DNA of 64,000 bases, taken from the NCBI RefSeq assembly GCF_013294005.1, contig NZ_JABSNK010000013.1:1-64000 (forward strand), written 5' to 3'. This DNA comes from Flavobacterium gelidicaeli. Lineage in GTDB: Bacteria; Bacteroidota; Bacteroidia; Flavobacteriales; Flavobacteriaceae. Both the position numbers and the translations under genes were made by a program. The notes beneath the pieces are model-generated. The model did not search any database. It was not told the origin of the DNA and worked only from the letters and a program-made list of their open reading frames with translations. Each line of letters starts with the position of its first letter. Position 1 is the first letter of the stretch. Shown in pieces: positions 7,814 to 17,186 of the stretch.

Positions 7814-8033
7814 ACTCGCGATCAATCTACCAAATGGCATCATCAATAGATTTAAAATAATACAATTGTCCGCTTTGAGGATTACAAAAAATTAGCACGC
7901 AGATTTTAAAAATTTTAGCAGATCAGTTATCACTATTCCGTTAAACTCTGTAAAATCGACATGCCTTTTAAAATTAGAAATTAGGTATGCATCAATATAT
8001 TAAATAATAATCAAGTTCTATTTGACAAAAAAT
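7814..8033. other. Non-coding stretch with degenerate repeat
   Basis: No gene. The segment about 7898-7975 (ACGCAGATTTTAAAAATTTT, then ATTCCGTTAAA..TCTGT) resembles one at about 13168-13245 and more weakly 32258-32330, suggesting a third, eroded repeat family. Confidence 0.4.
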
Positions 8034-8100
8034 AAAACCATTAAGAAATTAAGTTTTATTAAGTGCTATTGCTTAATTTTCTTAATCTCTTAATGGTTTA
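8034..8100 (-). terminator. Terminator hairpin after M28 peptidase gene
   Basis: AAAACCATTAAGA at 8034-8046 pairs with TCTTAATGG at 8088-8096 and onward, enclosing a second inner pair (AATTAAG with CTTAATT). On the minus strand the hairpin ends in TTTTATTTTTTG. It lies just past the end of the peptidase gene at 8138. Confidence 0.6.
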
Positions 8101-8137
8101 TGAGGTGCTTACAACTTGTTGTAACGTTTACCCTTAA

Positions 8138-9442
8138 TTACTTCAACTTTGCAGTATCTACTCTCGTTGGCGTATCTTTTCCGCTTACAATAGTCGACGA
8201 ACTAATGGCAATTGCTTTAATGATTTCGGTCATGTTGTTCATATCCAAAGTCTCAATTTCATCACTAGCCTTGTGATAATTAGGCTCATCATCCATTTTT
8301 GAAGTCGATATTGTATGCGCAGGCACACCTAACTTTGCCAAAGTAGCGTTGTCTGATCTATAAAACAATTGTTGCTCAGGATACGGATCAGGGTGGAATT
8401 TAAACTGTGAACCTACTAGATTTTTCTGCAAAATTTCTCCCATATTTGATTTTTCAAAACCTGTAATATAAGCCGAGTTTTTACCCCATTTCGATTCTGT
8501 CCCTATCATTTCTAAGTTGAACATCGCCATTATTTGAGCAGGATCTACGTGTTGCGAAAAATATTTAGCTCCATAGCCACCCAATTCTTCCGCTACAAAA
8601 GCAGTAAAGATTATCGAGCGTTCATTGTTATTCATTTTCTTAAAATAATCTGCGAGCAAAATCACCGCGGTTGTTCCAGCAGCATCATCATTGGAACCAT
8701 TATAAATAGAGTCTTTCGCATCATGCGGCATTCCTTCCTCTGGCGAACCTACACCCAAGTGATCGTAATGTCCTGAAAACACAACATATTCATTCGGTTT
8801 GCTTTTCCCTTTCAACATCCCAACCACATTATTTAGTTTATTGGTGGTAATCGTATTGGTCGCATTAATCAAGAAATGCGTCGCCTCAGTAGGTCCAAAA
8901 ACAAATACTACCGTGTTCTTCCCCGGTGTCGCAGCCATTTGTCCCATGTGCTGAATATTAGGAAGTATCTTTCTAAAAGATTCGTCTACTAAAACCAATA
9001 GGTTTTTATCGCTTTGATAATACTCATAAAACTTAGGCCCAAAAGCATCTCCTGCTCTAATATTCACCACCGCAATAGGGCTATCCTCTGTAAAAGAAAC
9101 CTCAGGTTGGTACGAAAACGAAATCATCGAACCCGCATCAATAGCTTTCCCGTCAATTGTAACTTCCAGACTTTTTCTTCTTGCTTCGGTCATCGAAAAT
9201 TCTTGTCGGTAATCTTTTGCACCATCAAAAGTTTGCAAACCAATTTTCTTAAACTGCGACTCAATATAAGCCGACGCCTTATCAATTCCGGGTGTAAAAG
9301 CCCTACGCCCTTGCATATCATCAGCCGCCAATACTTTCTCGATTTCGGTTACCTTATTTACCGTAATCAGTTTATCTATCGATTGTGCCTGAACCAGTAA
9401 ACCAGAACAAAGTACAAGACCGCTTAAAACAATTTTTTTCAT
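8138..9442 (-). CDS. Secreted M28 family zinc peptidase (434 aa)
   Basis: Signal peptide MKKIVLSGLVLCSGLLVQAQ (cut after about residue 20) sends it to the periplasm or outside. The M28 aminopeptidase core shows the expected ligands: H225 in SGHYDHLG, D252 in NGSNDDAAG, E285/E286 in VAEELGG, E311 in NLEMIG, and a late H390 in NYHKASDE. A PA-like insert may lie at about 105-195. The role is cleavage of N-terminal residues from peptides; E in place of D at 311 is seen in some family members. It is transcribed alone, facing away from the accessory genes upstream. A second M28 enzyme is at 17187. Confidence 0.9.
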   Translation of the reverse strand: MKKIVLSGLVLCSGLLVQAQSIDKLITVNKVTEIEKVLAADDMQGRRAFTPGIDKASAYIESQFKKIGLQTFDGAKDYRQEFSMTEARRKSLEVTIDGKAIDAGSMISFSYQPEVSFTEDSPIAVVNIRAGDAFGPKFYEYYQSDKNLLVLVDESFRKILPNIQHMGQMAATPGKNTVVFVFGPTEATHFLINATNTITTNKLNNVVGMLKGKSKPNEYVVFSGHYDHLGVGSPEEGMPHDAKDSIYNGSNDDAAGTTAVILLADYFKKMNNNERSIIFTAFVAEELGGYGAKYFSQHVDPAQIMAMFNLEMIGTESKWGKNSAYITGFEKSNMGEILQKNLVGSQFKFHPDPYPEQQLFYRSDNATLAKLGVPAHTISTSKMDDEPNYHKASDEIETLDMNNMTEIIKAIAISSSTIVSGKDTPTRVDTAKLK

Positions 9443-9589
9443 AATTATATTTTAAATAAGTAATAATCCATTTTATGATAAGAGTGCAAAACCCCTAATC
9501 TGTTACAGTAAATTTAAGAAAATTACCAACATAAACAGATTACGATTCATTTGTTTTCTAAAGTAAACTGCGCTACTTCATTTTATTTT

Positions 9590-9705
9590 TCGGAGCACAA
9601 CAACCGTTGTTTTCAAGAACTTCCCTCCTGCTGTACGCTGTATCTCTACACTGCGTTACGAGGATGCCGCTCCCATCAGGGCTAGCAATCACGAGTAATT
9701 TTAAT
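9590..9705. repeat. Dispersed flavobacterial intergenic element
   Basis: On the minus strand it reads TAGCCCTGATGGGAGCGGCA (9670-9690 region), then ATCC and a CAGCGTACAGCAGGAGG block. GC content jumps relative to the surroundings. The pattern AGCCCTGATGG-AGCGG is one I know as a recurrent intergenic sequence in flavobacteria. No coding capacity. Confidence 0.5.
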
Positions 9706-9918
9706 AATAACGTTATTATGCATTGTCATTAAGACGAAGGAAGCAATTATACATAGAATATCATTAATAAATTTTAACCCTAAGAATTATAAAACTTATA
9801 ATTGCTACTTATAGTTGTTTTAAAATTGAGGTATATTTAGGTTATTATTATTTTAAATTTGTGAATGTTCATCTATAAACCCTAGCATTTACAAAAAGTG
9901 TTGTTTCCTTTTGGGCTT
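9706..9918. other. Non-coding stretch, nothing recognised
   Basis: AT-rich sequence between a dispersed repeat and a broken minus-strand lipoprotein gene; no open frame or hairpin stands out. Confidence 0.4.
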
Positions 9919-10359
9919 TTATTCTAAATACTTGTCGTAAAATTTATACGGTACACTTTTTGGAATTCCAAAATGATTTTTACAGTTGTCAAAATCATTT
10001 TCATTGTTAAAGCTATGTACTTTAAAATCATCATTTCGGATGTCAATAATAAAAAAGTTGGTAATTTCTTTATTTGGTATTAAGCTGTCAAAATCTATAA
10101 AATGTTCCTCTTTGTTTTTACAGGGATGTTGCTTTCCAACTATAAAGTCTTTGTTGTTACCAACGGCAAAAACATTATGTCCGATAACAATATTTTCAGT
10201 ATTAAAAATACTATCATCATCCTTTGTATATGAAATCCATGAGTTATCGTCCCATTTAGCTAAATAAAAGTTTTTCTCTATTTCATCTCAAGATTCATTT
10301 TGTCCAAAACGGCAACTAGTTAAAAAGAGACATATTACTAAAATAGAGAACTTCTTCAT
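9919..10359 (-). pseudogene. Small lipoprotein gene interrupted by in-frame TGA
   Basis: The frame starts ATG at 10359 with MKKFSILVICLFLTSCRFGQ, a good lipoprotein signal with Cys16. Codon 24 is TGA (10288-10290); otherwise the same frame is open to TAA at 9919, giving about 146 residues. The body contains WDDNSWISYTKDDDSIF, HNVFAVGNNKDFIVGKQHP and FFIIDIRNDDFKVHSF, features of small lipoproteins resembling DUF3997. The rest of the frame is intact, so the break is recent, or a sequencing error. No selenocysteine machinery or SECIS element is evident. Confidence 0.75.
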
Positions 10360-10462
10360 GTTTAAATTTTTAAGCGAATGTACTTTACGAAAACTTGATA
10401 CTGAACGATAATTTAACTAAAGCCATGTGAATTCATAACAGCTGTTGTCAGATGGGCTATTT

Positions 10463-11017
10463 TTAATGCCAGTATTTCATACCAATCTCAGTAAGTTTAT
10501 TTATATCTTGTTTTTTAATGTCAGTCAAATCAATTTTTCTAATTAAAATTTTTCCTGTGTGCTTTTTACTTTCCATTATCCCATTTGCATGGTTATATTC
10601 TTCTAAATCAACTATCCACTTATTTGTTATCGTATTTACACTTGTTGTAATGTTTCCTGAAATCCATTTATTGAAATCATCATAACCAATTAGTTCTATT
10701 TTCTTAGTTAATTTATTATTTCTGAATTTATAAGTCCAACTATAAGCGCCACTACCACTATTATAACCAGATATTATTAGAATATTATTTCTAAAACTTA
10801 ATTGAGATAAAAATTCAAAACCTAAAAGATCATAAGGAATTGTATAGTTTTTATTGTCAATTTTCAGTTCAAGCTTATTTGTTCTTAGTATTATAACATC
10901 TATTAGTCCATTAGCATTTAGATCAACATTTAATGTTTTTATACTCAAATCAGCCTTTTGTGCTTCACTAATAAATATAGTAAAGAAACATATTAATATT
11001 AGAATTGATTTTTTCAT
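10463..11017 (-). CDS. Hypothetical secreted protein (184 aa)
   Basis: Signal peptide MKKSILILICFFTIFISEAQ. The start of the mature part, DLNANGLIDVII, resembles a calcium-binding DxNxDGxxD loop (FG-GAP/VCBS type). The middle shows FRNNILIISG, then YSWTYKFRNNKL and IELIGYDDF. The 199-residue protein at 12157 has the same ordered motifs (GDLNNDKLDD, KKNILIVNYG, HKFRFQNGNFELIGY), so the two are distant paralogues. Function unknown; possibly surface or periplasmic. It belongs to a minus-strand run of small exported proteins. Confidence 0.75.
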   Translation of the reverse strand: MKKSILILICFFTIFISEAQKADLSIKTLNVDLNANGLIDVIILRTNKLELKIDNKNYTIPYDLLGFEFLSQLSFRNNILIISGYNSGSGAYSWTYKFRNNKLTKKIELIGYDDFNKWISGNITTSVNTITNKWIVDLEEYNHANGIMESKKHTGKILIRKIDLTDIKKQDINKLTEIGMKYWH

Positions 11018-11142
11018 TTGTTTGTTGTTATATTTTTATGGTATCGCTTCGTTCCACGGAATGCCTTTTATGGCAGAAAAGAGGTATTACAATAACTTTA
11101 AAAACAAAGTTCGTTTGTCAAAATTAAAAACTAACATTTAAA

Positions 11143-11901
11143 TTAATTTTTTAAATAGTTCTCATATTCTTCTTTAGAAACTTTTGTTCCAAGTAAAAAA
11201 TAACTTTCAAAGAGTACTGTACCATCTGGCTTGTACATGTGTGCTACACCGTGTCTTTGTCCGTTTTTAAATATAGCATCCATATTTTTTTTGCCCATAG
11301 CATACATAGTGCCTAATCCATCTTGTACATCATTTAGATAATTATTTTCAGTGGCAATTACCCCATTAAAAAAAGTACTTGATAGGCCATTTCGTTTGTC
11401 TTCTTTGTAATTGGTTTGTGTCATCACTTGACCATTGCTATAACTAATAGACAAACCGTCTTTTTTACCTTTTTTATAGTCGCTTTTAGAACTAATCTTT
11501 CCGCTATTGTACATTTCACTTGTCCCGTCTTTTTTGCCATCTTTATATTCTTCTCTCAACCAAGTGGCGCCATCACTGTCGTAGTTTTCTTTTAAACCGT
11601 TGCGGACACCATTTTTGTAATTGAGTTTACATTCTACGTTGCCATTATTTGTGTACCAAAAAGCCTCGCCAGATATTAACCCTTTTTTAATTTCATACAA
11701 GGCAAAACTATTATTATCTAAAGGAATTTTATATTTACCCTGCAACAGTTTATTATTTAAACTAAGCTCTAGTTTGGTACTATCGGCGGCATAGTTTTTT
11801 TGTAGATGTTTCCACTGAATTTCTTCTGGTAGCTGTGCGTAAAGTGATGATGATAAGAACAACATCAAAAAAAAGATTGAGAATGGTTTGATTGTCTTCA
11901 T
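11143..11901 (-). CDS. Secreted MORN/YwqK-like repeat protein (252 aa)
   Basis: The likely start is the internal ATG at 11901 (MKTIKPFSIFFLMLFLSSSL, then YAQ), which gives a clean signal peptide; an upstream frame start at 11940 would add 13 residues before it. Residues about 70-235 hold about seven degenerate ~22-residue units with the pattern Y-x-NG-x(6-8)-YK-x-G-x(3)-G, as in MORN-variant repeats of the YwqK family. Such repeats form elongated beta structures; YwqK members have been linked to toxin-antitoxin modules, but no toxin partner is adjacent. An envelope role is more likely here given the signal peptide. Confidence 0.75.
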   Translation of the reverse strand: MKTIKPFSIFFLMLFLSSSLYAQLPEEIQWKHLQKNYAADSTKLELSLNNKLLQGKYKIPLDNNSFALYEIKKGLISGEAFWYTNNGNVECKLNYKNGVRNGLKENYDSDGATWLREEYKDGKKDGTSEMYNSGKISSKSDYKKGKKDGLSISYSNGQVMTQTNYKEDKRNGLSSTFFNGVIATENNYLNDVQDGLGTMYAMGKKNMDAIFKNGQRHGVAHMYKPDGTVLFESYFLLGTKVSKEEYENYLKN

Positions 11902-12156
11902 AATTGTAAAATAACGTTTTTTAAAAATTAGCTGTTTCAAAAAAAACTTTTGAATTATTAGTTTTTTTTAAATCAATTCAAAATTAGGGATAAATTCTTT
12001 CAAACAATTACAAATAGCGAAATAAGTAAATAAGTTCAAAAACATTTTTCAAAAAGAGTACACAGCTAATCTAATACAAGTATTCAGCATTTGTTTATGG
12101 ATTCCTACTGCTTTTATGGGTGTTATTTTTGAAATAAGTTTTAATATCTCGTATTT

Positions 12157-12756
12157 TTAATACAAATCGTTTTCAAATGGCTCTACATCTTCTATTTTAG
12201 GTAATGGTCTTATTACTATTTTTTTAGTAGGCTTAATTTTCACTTCATCACTGCCCACCTTTCCCAATTTCTCTACCCTTATTCCTGTTGACAGATTAAA
12301 ATCTATTATTCTGATTATTTCTGGATTATCTAAATAAGCTGCAGAATAACCTATCAATTCAAAATTACCATTTTGGAATCTAAATTTATGTACTAAATTT
12401 CCACGTAAGAGCCCATAATTGACAATAAGAATGTTTTTTTTAATAGTAATATTTTCTAGACTATTCCCACTTAAAAATCCATCTCTACCATTTGGATGTT
12501 GAGGAGCAATAATTTTTGTAGAAGTCGCCATCCTTTTATAATCCCCTTTTGAATTAGCAAAAAATATTTCGAGTCTAAAAGGTGCAATTTCGCTTACAGT
12601 ATCCTGCATAACGATTACTTTATCATCTAATTTATCATTATTCAAATCCCCTTTAACTTCAGTTATTTTAAAATTAAAAGGATCTTTTATGTTTGTCTTT
12701 TGAGCGTTTGCAAAAAAGTGAAATAGAATACAATTTATTAGTATTAATCTTTTCAT
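12157..12756 (-). CDS. Hypothetical secreted protein (199 aa), paralogue of 10463 gene
   Basis: Signal peptide MKRLILINCILFHFFANAQ. A DxNxD-type loop (KGDLNNDKLDDKVIV) near residue 37 suggests calcium binding of the FG-GAP/VCBS kind. The order of motifs (DxNxD loop, KKNILIVNYG, HKFRFQNGNFELIGY) is shared with the 184-residue protein at 10463. The C-terminus is basic, then acidic (KIKPTKKIVIRPLPKIEDVE). Function unknown. It is the most upstream member of the small-exported-protein run on this strand. Confidence 0.75.
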   Translation of the reverse strand: MKRLILINCILFHFFANAQKTNIKDPFNFKITEVKGDLNNDKLDDKVIVMQDTVSEIAPFRLEIFFANSKGDYKRMATSTKIIAPQHPNGRDGFLSGNSLENITIKKNILIVNYGLLRGNLVHKFRFQNGNFELIGYSAAYLDNPEIIRIIDFNLSTGIRVEKLGKVGSDEVKIKPTKKIVIRPLPKIEDVEPFENDLY

Positions 12757-12959
12757 ATATTGTTAGTTATTTTGTTTTAAAATAAAATATTTCATCATCC
12801 TTTGATAGCGTACAATCCAAACCTCATCTTTTTCGATTTAAGAAATCATTCCTGTTTTTACGTTTTATTTCGCATTAAAAAAAGAGGCAATTAATGCCAT
12901 TTCAAATTTACAAATAATTCAAGGAGAAAGAAAAAAAACATTGGTAACACTCTCTTTTC
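12757..12959. other. Non-coding stretch, nothing recognised
   Basis: Upstream region of the 12157 gene; no promoter of consensus type or other gene could be supported. Confidence 0.35.
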
Positions 12960-13245
12960 TGCAACCCACAATTCACCTAGCCCCGGTAGCAGTGAAAACC
13001 AAATGCAGGTAGCAAACCACTTTTATGGTAGTGGCAGAGCGACCGCAGGAAGCTCCTGCCAGTGCCTAATAAAAGGGTTTGAGACCAAATGGGTTGCAAC
13101 GAATAACGGGATTAGCTCCTGAAAACAACTTGATACAACTGCCTGGTTTGAGTACTGAAAAATTAAACACGCAGCTTTTGAAGGTTTCAGTAGATTTATT
13201 ATGATTATTCCGTAAAAATCTGTGAAAGCTGCTTACCTTTTATAA
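12960..13245. repeat. Intergenic repeat relic
   Basis: Locally GC-rich sequence with inverted pieces (CAACCCA at about 12961 versus TGGGTTG at about 13091; AGCGACCGCAGGAAGCTCCTG) and the phrase CCTAGCCCCGGTAGCAGTGA, resembling the AGCCC-AGCGG family at 9590-9705. It is followed at about 13168-13245 by an ACGCAGCTTTTGAAGG...AAATCTGTGAAA relic similar to about 7898-7975. No coding capacity. Confidence 0.45.
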
Positions 13246-13275
13246 TTACAGAGCTAGTAACAGATAATTATAAAA

Positions 13276-13311
13276 AAAGTCCCAAAATCTATCGCTAGAC
13301 TTTGGGACTTT
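13276..13311 (-). terminator. Terminator of the arginase operon
   Basis: AAAGTCCCAAA (13276-13286) pairs exactly with TTTGGGACTTT (13301-13311); on the minus strand it is followed by a T-run. It lies 30 bases after the arginase stop. Confidence 0.85.
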
Positions 13312-13340
13312 ATTATTAGAATCTTTAATTAATTAGGGAT

Positions 13341-14303
13341 TTAAGCAATCCACAAATCAATTGTTTCGGTTACTTGTTCTAAAACTTCAAAGGCGGTTTC
13401 GGCCATTTTATTTCCTTTGGTATCTAATAAAGGATTTACCTCAACTACTTCTAAGCAAACCACTTTTTTTGACTTGACAATTTGGTTGATAATCGCAATG
13501 ACTTCGTTCTCATCAAAACCTTTTGGCACTGGAGTTCCTGTCCCGTAAGAGACCATATCACAATCCATAGAGTCTACATCAAAGGAGATGTAGATTAAAT
13601 CGCAATTCGCTAATTTAGTAAGCGCTTCATCAACACAGGTTTGCAAACCTCTATAACGAACCTCATCAACTTTGTAGTTTCTGATTTTCAATTTGTTGAT
13701 TTGGCTATCCTCAGCTTCTTCTGTATCGCGAACACCAAAATAAATTAAATTTTCAGGCTTAATCTTAGTTGCTTTCACACCAATATTTTTCATATCCTCC
13801 CAGTGTTGCACCGTCTCAGGAGTAATCGCATTGATTTTACAATCTAAATTATCATTTCCTAGAGCTGCTGACAATGGCATTCCATGAATATTACCTGATG
13901 GTGAGGTATACGGCGAATGCAAATCTGCATGGGCATCAATCCAAACCACTCCTAAGGTTTTAGTAGGATACACGGCTTTGATACCGCTAATAGTCCCTAA
14001 TGCCGAAGAGTGATCTCCTGACAAAACAATAGGAAAATAATTAGCTTCTAGATTATGCTTTACTGCATAACTTACCCGTGTGCATTGCTCTACAACATGT
14101 TCAATTCTTTTGGCAAAAGTATTTCTATTTTTATCATAGATACTTTCATTATGTGTTTTTACATCTTCAAAAGGAAACAGATTAAAATAATCACTTTTTT
14201 TATTGATAGCTGCTATTTCTATTGCATCAATTCCCATATCAGAGCCACGTGTTCCCGCACCAATATCAGACCTGTTCTTAATTAATTTTATTGCTCTTTC
14301 CAT
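13341..14303 (-). CDS. rocF: Arginase family protein, likely arginase
   Basis: Hydrolyses arginine to ornithine and urea (or a related guanidino substrate). All binuclear manganese ligands of the ureohydrolase fold are visible: H98 in SGDHS, D123/H125/D127 in WIDAHADLH, and D242/D244 in SFDVDSMD. The length (320 aa) is normal. It lies 12 bases after ornithine aminotransferase in the same minus-strand operon, so ornithine is the expected product; agmatinase or formimidoylglutamase activity is less likely in this context. A terminator follows at once, and a divergent Lrp-type gene upstream probably controls the pair. Confidence 0.88.
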   Translation of the reverse strand: MERAIKLIKNRSDIGAGTRGSDMGIDAIEIAAINKKSDYFNLFPFEDVKTHNESIYDKNRNTFAKRIEHVVEQCTRVSYAVKHNLEANYFPIVLSGDHSSALGTISGIKAVYPTKTLGVVWIDAHADLHSPYTSPSGNIHGMPLSAALGNDNLDCKINAITPETVQHWEDMKNIGVKATKIKPENLIYFGVRDTEEAEDSQINKLKIRNYKVDEVRYRGLQTCVDEALTKLANCDLIYISFDVDSMDCDMVSYGTGTPVPKGFDENEVIAIINQIVKSKKVVCLEVVEVNPLLDTKGNKMAETAFEVLEQVTETIDLWIA

Positions 14304-14315
14304 AATAGTGTAAGA

Positions 14316-15599
14316 TTATTTGAAATCGTTAAGCGCTTTTTCAATAATTACAAGACATTCTTGAATTTGTTCCTCAGTAATTACTAATGGCGGAGCAAAT
14401 CTAATTTTGTTACCATGGGTAGGCTTAGCCAATAAACCATAGTCTCTAAATTTTAAGCAAATATCCCAAGCTAGATCAGACTCTTCATCACTATTAATTA
14501 CAATAGCGTTTAGCAATCCTTTTCCTCTTACTAAGGTAATCAATGGATTTCTAGCAGCAATGTCATTCAAGCCTTTTCTTAATATAATTCCTAAACGTTC
14601 TGCATTTTGGGACAGTTTTTCGTCTTTTACCACTTCAAGTGCCGCCATTGCAACCGCTGCTGCAATTGGGTTTCCTCCAAAGGTAGAGCCGTGTTGTCCT
14701 GGTTTGATTACATTCATGATTTGGTTATTAGCTAAAACTGCTGAAACGGGATAAACGCCTCCTGAAATTGCTTTTCCTAAAATAAGGATATCAGGCTTCA
14801 CCTCTGGCGTGTTTTCACATCCATTGGTACAAGAACAGTTACCACAAGTGGCTAATAATCTTCCAGTACGTGCTATTCCTGTTTGCACCTCATCAGCAAT
14901 AAACAGTACGTTGTGCGCTTCACAAAGTGCTTTGGCTTTCGCCAAATAGCCTTCGGTAGGTACATAAACTCCTGCTTCTCCTTGAATAGGCTCTACTAAA
15001 AATCCTGCGATGTTTTTACTTGATTTTAAAGTTGCTTCTAAGGCATCGATATCATCGTAAGCAATCTTGATAAATCCATCGGTAAATGGACCAAAGTTTT
15101 TACGTGCGTTTTCATCATTTGAGAACGAAATAATTGTTGTTGTTCTACCATGAAAGTTATTCTCACAAACAATAATTTCGGCTTGATTTTCAGGAATTCC
15201 TTTTACTTCGTACGCCCATTTTCTACAAATTTTCAAAGCCGTTTCTACAGCCTCTGCTCCTGTATTCATTGGTAATACTTTATCAAAATCAAAGTATTTA
15301 GTCACATATTCTTCAAAAACACCCAATTGATCATTGTGAAATGCTCTTGACGTTAATGTCAATGTTTGCGCTTGTTTTACCATTGCCCCTACAATTTTTG
15401 GGTGACAATGTCCTTGATTTACTGCTGAATAAGCAGATAAGAAATCATAATATTTTTTACCGTCTACATCCCAAACATAAACCCCTTCTCCTCTATCAAG
15501 AACTACTGGTAAAGGGTGATAATTATGAGCACCATATTTATTTTCTTTGTCAATTAATGCTTCTGATTTTGCTGAAAGTGTTTGAGTTGTTTTTTGCAT
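14316..15599 (-). CDS. rocD: Ornithine--oxo-acid aminotransferase
   Basis: A class III PLP aminotransferase that moves the delta-amino group of ornithine to 2-oxoglutarate, giving glutamate semialdehyde. [12 protein letters not shown] (about residues 112-123), the PLP-contacting DEVQTG (236-241) and the Schiff-base lysine K276 in [10 protein letters not shown] are present; the length is 427 aa. Unusual is a Cys-rich loop between GRLLA and KPDILIL, with C252, C255, C257 and C261 ([10 protein letters not shown]), where most relatives have only a few residues. It is the first gene of the rocD-arginase operon for arginine catabolism. Confidence 0.93.
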   Translation of the reverse strand: MQKTTQTLSAKSEALIDKENKYGAHNYHPLPVVLDRGEGVYVWDVDGKKYYDFLSAYSAVNQGHCHPKIVGAMVKQAQTLTLTSRAFHNDQLGVFEEYVTKYFDFDKVLPMNTGAEAVETALKICRKWAYEVKGIPENQAEIIVCENNFHGRTTTIISFSNDENARKNFGPFTDGFIKIAYDDIDALEATLKSSKNIAGFLVEPIQGEAGVYVPTEGYLAKAKALCEAHNVLFIADEVQTGIARTGRLLATCGNCSCTNGCENTPEVKPDILILGKAISGGVYPVSAVLANNQIMNVIKPGQHGSTFGGNPIAAAVAMAALEVVKDEKLSQNAERLGIILRKGLNDIAARNPLITLVRGKGLLNAIVINSDEESDLAWDICLKFRDYGLLAKPTHGNKIRFAPPLVITEEQIQECLVIIEKALNDFK

Positions 15600-15829
15600 A
15601 ATGTTTCTTTTTTTAAATCGTTATAGAACAAAACTATAAAATTTTATTTTATTCATCGTATAAAACAAAACTTTTGACTCAAAAACCTTTAAAAAAAGTC
15701 AAAAAATTAAAATTAAGAATTATTAAAAGTCAAATTAATTAAAATAAGTTGTGTAATGGCTCCCAAAAACTAAAAATATAATTACTTTTAACCTACTATA
15801 AAATAAATCCTTACTTTAAAACCCCTCTC
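15600..15829. promoter_or_regulatory. Divergent rocD/lrp control region
   Basis: 230 bp between divergent genes. On the minus strand TAGTTTTG (15629-15636) fits the TAnnTTTG -7 element about 30 bases before rocD. AT-rich runs elsewhere are typical of Lrp-family binding regions, but no discrete operator could be read. Confidence 0.45.
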
Positions 15830-16282
15830 ATGGAAGCAGTAGATGAATACGATATAAAAATAATCAAAGAATTAGAAAAAGACGGCCGCATGCCTTACTC
15901 GTCTATTGCTACAACATTAAAGATTTCTAACACCATGGTGCACCAGCGCATCAATAGATTAATTGAACACGGTATTATCACAGGAATCAAACCCATTATT
16001 AACGAAAAGAAAATTGGTTACGATTGGGGCGCTTTCACTGGACTCACACTTAATAAAGACCAAGACTCCAACAGGATTATTGAAGAGTTAAAAAAAATAC
16101 CTGAAGTAACCGAATGTTATTACATCACAGGTTCCTATACTTTATATATCAAAATGATTGCTAAAGATCACGAGCACATGCGTAAATTACTTTACGATAA
16201 AATTGACAATATTCCCGGCATTGCTAAAACAGACTCTATGATTGAATTGGGTTGCGCTTTTAAAAGAAACATTAGCCTTTAG
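15830..16282 (+). CDS. Lrp/AsnC family transcriptional regulator
   Basis: An N-terminal winged helix (YDIKIIKELEKDGRMPYSSI, with IATTLKISNTMVHQRINRL as the recognition part, residues about 7-50) is followed by the RAM ligand-binding domain (about 65-145, with EVTECYYITGSYTLYIKM). The length of 150 aa is standard. These proteins sense amino acids and bind as octamers. Being divergent from rocD-arginase, it most likely activates arginine/ornithine catabolism in response to one of those amino acids, as do Lrp-type regulators of other rocD genes. Confidence 0.9.
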   Translation: MEAVDEYDIKIIKELEKDGRMPYSSIATTLKISNTMVHQRINRLIEHGIITGIKPIINEKKIGYDWGAFTGLTLNKDQDSNRIIEELKKIPEVTECYYITGSYTLYIKMIAKDHEHMRKLLYDKIDNIPGIAKTDSMIELGCAFKRNISL

Positions 16283-16391
16283 AGACACCGTAAGCTTATA
16301 GCTAAACAGTTATTAAAAAAACTGTAAATTAGTCCTCTAAAAAAAGGTTCGTTATTTATTTTCGGATATTTGTCTCTTAAAACTTAACATC

Positions 16392-17165
16392 ATGAAAAGC
16401 ATAAAATTTTTTATTTTAGGAATATTGATTTGTTCCAATGGCGCTTTTGCTCAATTAAAAGCGGTTACCTACAAAGATGACACCCAAGTTCTCAATGGTT
16501 TTGCAGTCCAAGCGGTTAAAAAATCAGCTAATAAACCAGGGATTTTAATTCTCCCAGCTTGGCACGGAATTGACAAAGCGTCTAAAGATATTGCAGTAGA
16601 ATTGTCTAAACTAGGTTATAACGCCTTCATCGCTGATATTTATGGCGAAGGTAATTACCCAAAAGACAACGCCGAAGCAGGTAAAAATTCAAGTTACTAT
16701 AAAACTAATTACACGATTTACCAACACCGCATTCAACTAGCACTAGATCAATTGGTTCAAAGTGGTGCCAATCCTGATAATATTGTAGCAATAGGATATT
16801 GTTTTGGAGGAACTGGAGTTCTTGAAGCAGCTCGCGGACATTTAAAAGTACAAGGAGTGGTTTCTTTCCATGGTGGTTTAGCTAAAGACGCATCACGCCC
16901 TACAGAACCAATCACAGCAAAAGTTTTGGCCTGTCACGGTGCTGATGATCCTTATGTTTCTACAGCTGAAGTAGCAGCTTTCCAACAAGAAATGCGCGAC
17001 ACAAAAGCCGATTGGCAAATGATTTATTATGCTGATGCTGTACACGGTTTCACAAACCCTGAATATGGAAACGACAATTCTAAAGGAGCAGCTTACAATG
17101 AAAAAGCAGCCAAACGCTCTTTTGAACACTTAAAAATTTTCTTGAATGAAGTGCTAAAAAAATAA
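16392..17165 (+). CDS. Secreted dienelactone hydrolase family protein
   Basis: An alpha/beta hydrolase of the dienelactone hydrolase family with signal peptide MKSIKFFILGILICSNGAFA, so it acts in the periplasm or outside. The catalytic triad is visible: nucleophile C137 in GYCFGGTG, acid D185 or D186 in CHGADDPY, and H218 in DAVHGFTN. Cysteine instead of serine is the family hallmark. The natural substrate is unknown; an esterase or lactonase role is likely. Only 21 bases separate it from the following lipoprotein peptidase, so the two are probably co-transcribed. Confidence 0.9.
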   Translation: MKSIKFFILGILICSNGAFAQLKAVTYKDDTQVLNGFAVQAVKKSANKPGILILPAWHGIDKASKDIAVELSKLGYNAFIADIYGEGNYPKDNAEAGKNSSYYKTNYTIYQHRIQLALDQLVQSGANPDNIVAIGYCFGGTGVLEAARGHLKVQGVVSFHGGLAKDASRPTEPITAKVLACHGADDPYVSTAEVAAFQQEMRDTKADWQMIYYADAVHGFTNPEYGNDNSKGAAYNEKAAKRSFEHLKIFLNEVLKK

Positions 17166-17186
17166 TTAAAATCAATTAGAATATCT

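Noticed and set aside
9919..10359. Selenoprotein reading of the in-frame TGA
   Set aside because: No SECIS-like hairpin is evident after the TGA and no selenocysteine genes are seen; a nonsense change is simpler.
15341..15601. 86-codon plus-strand frame opposite rocD
   Set aside because: Antisense shadow of a well-supported gene; no signal or family features.
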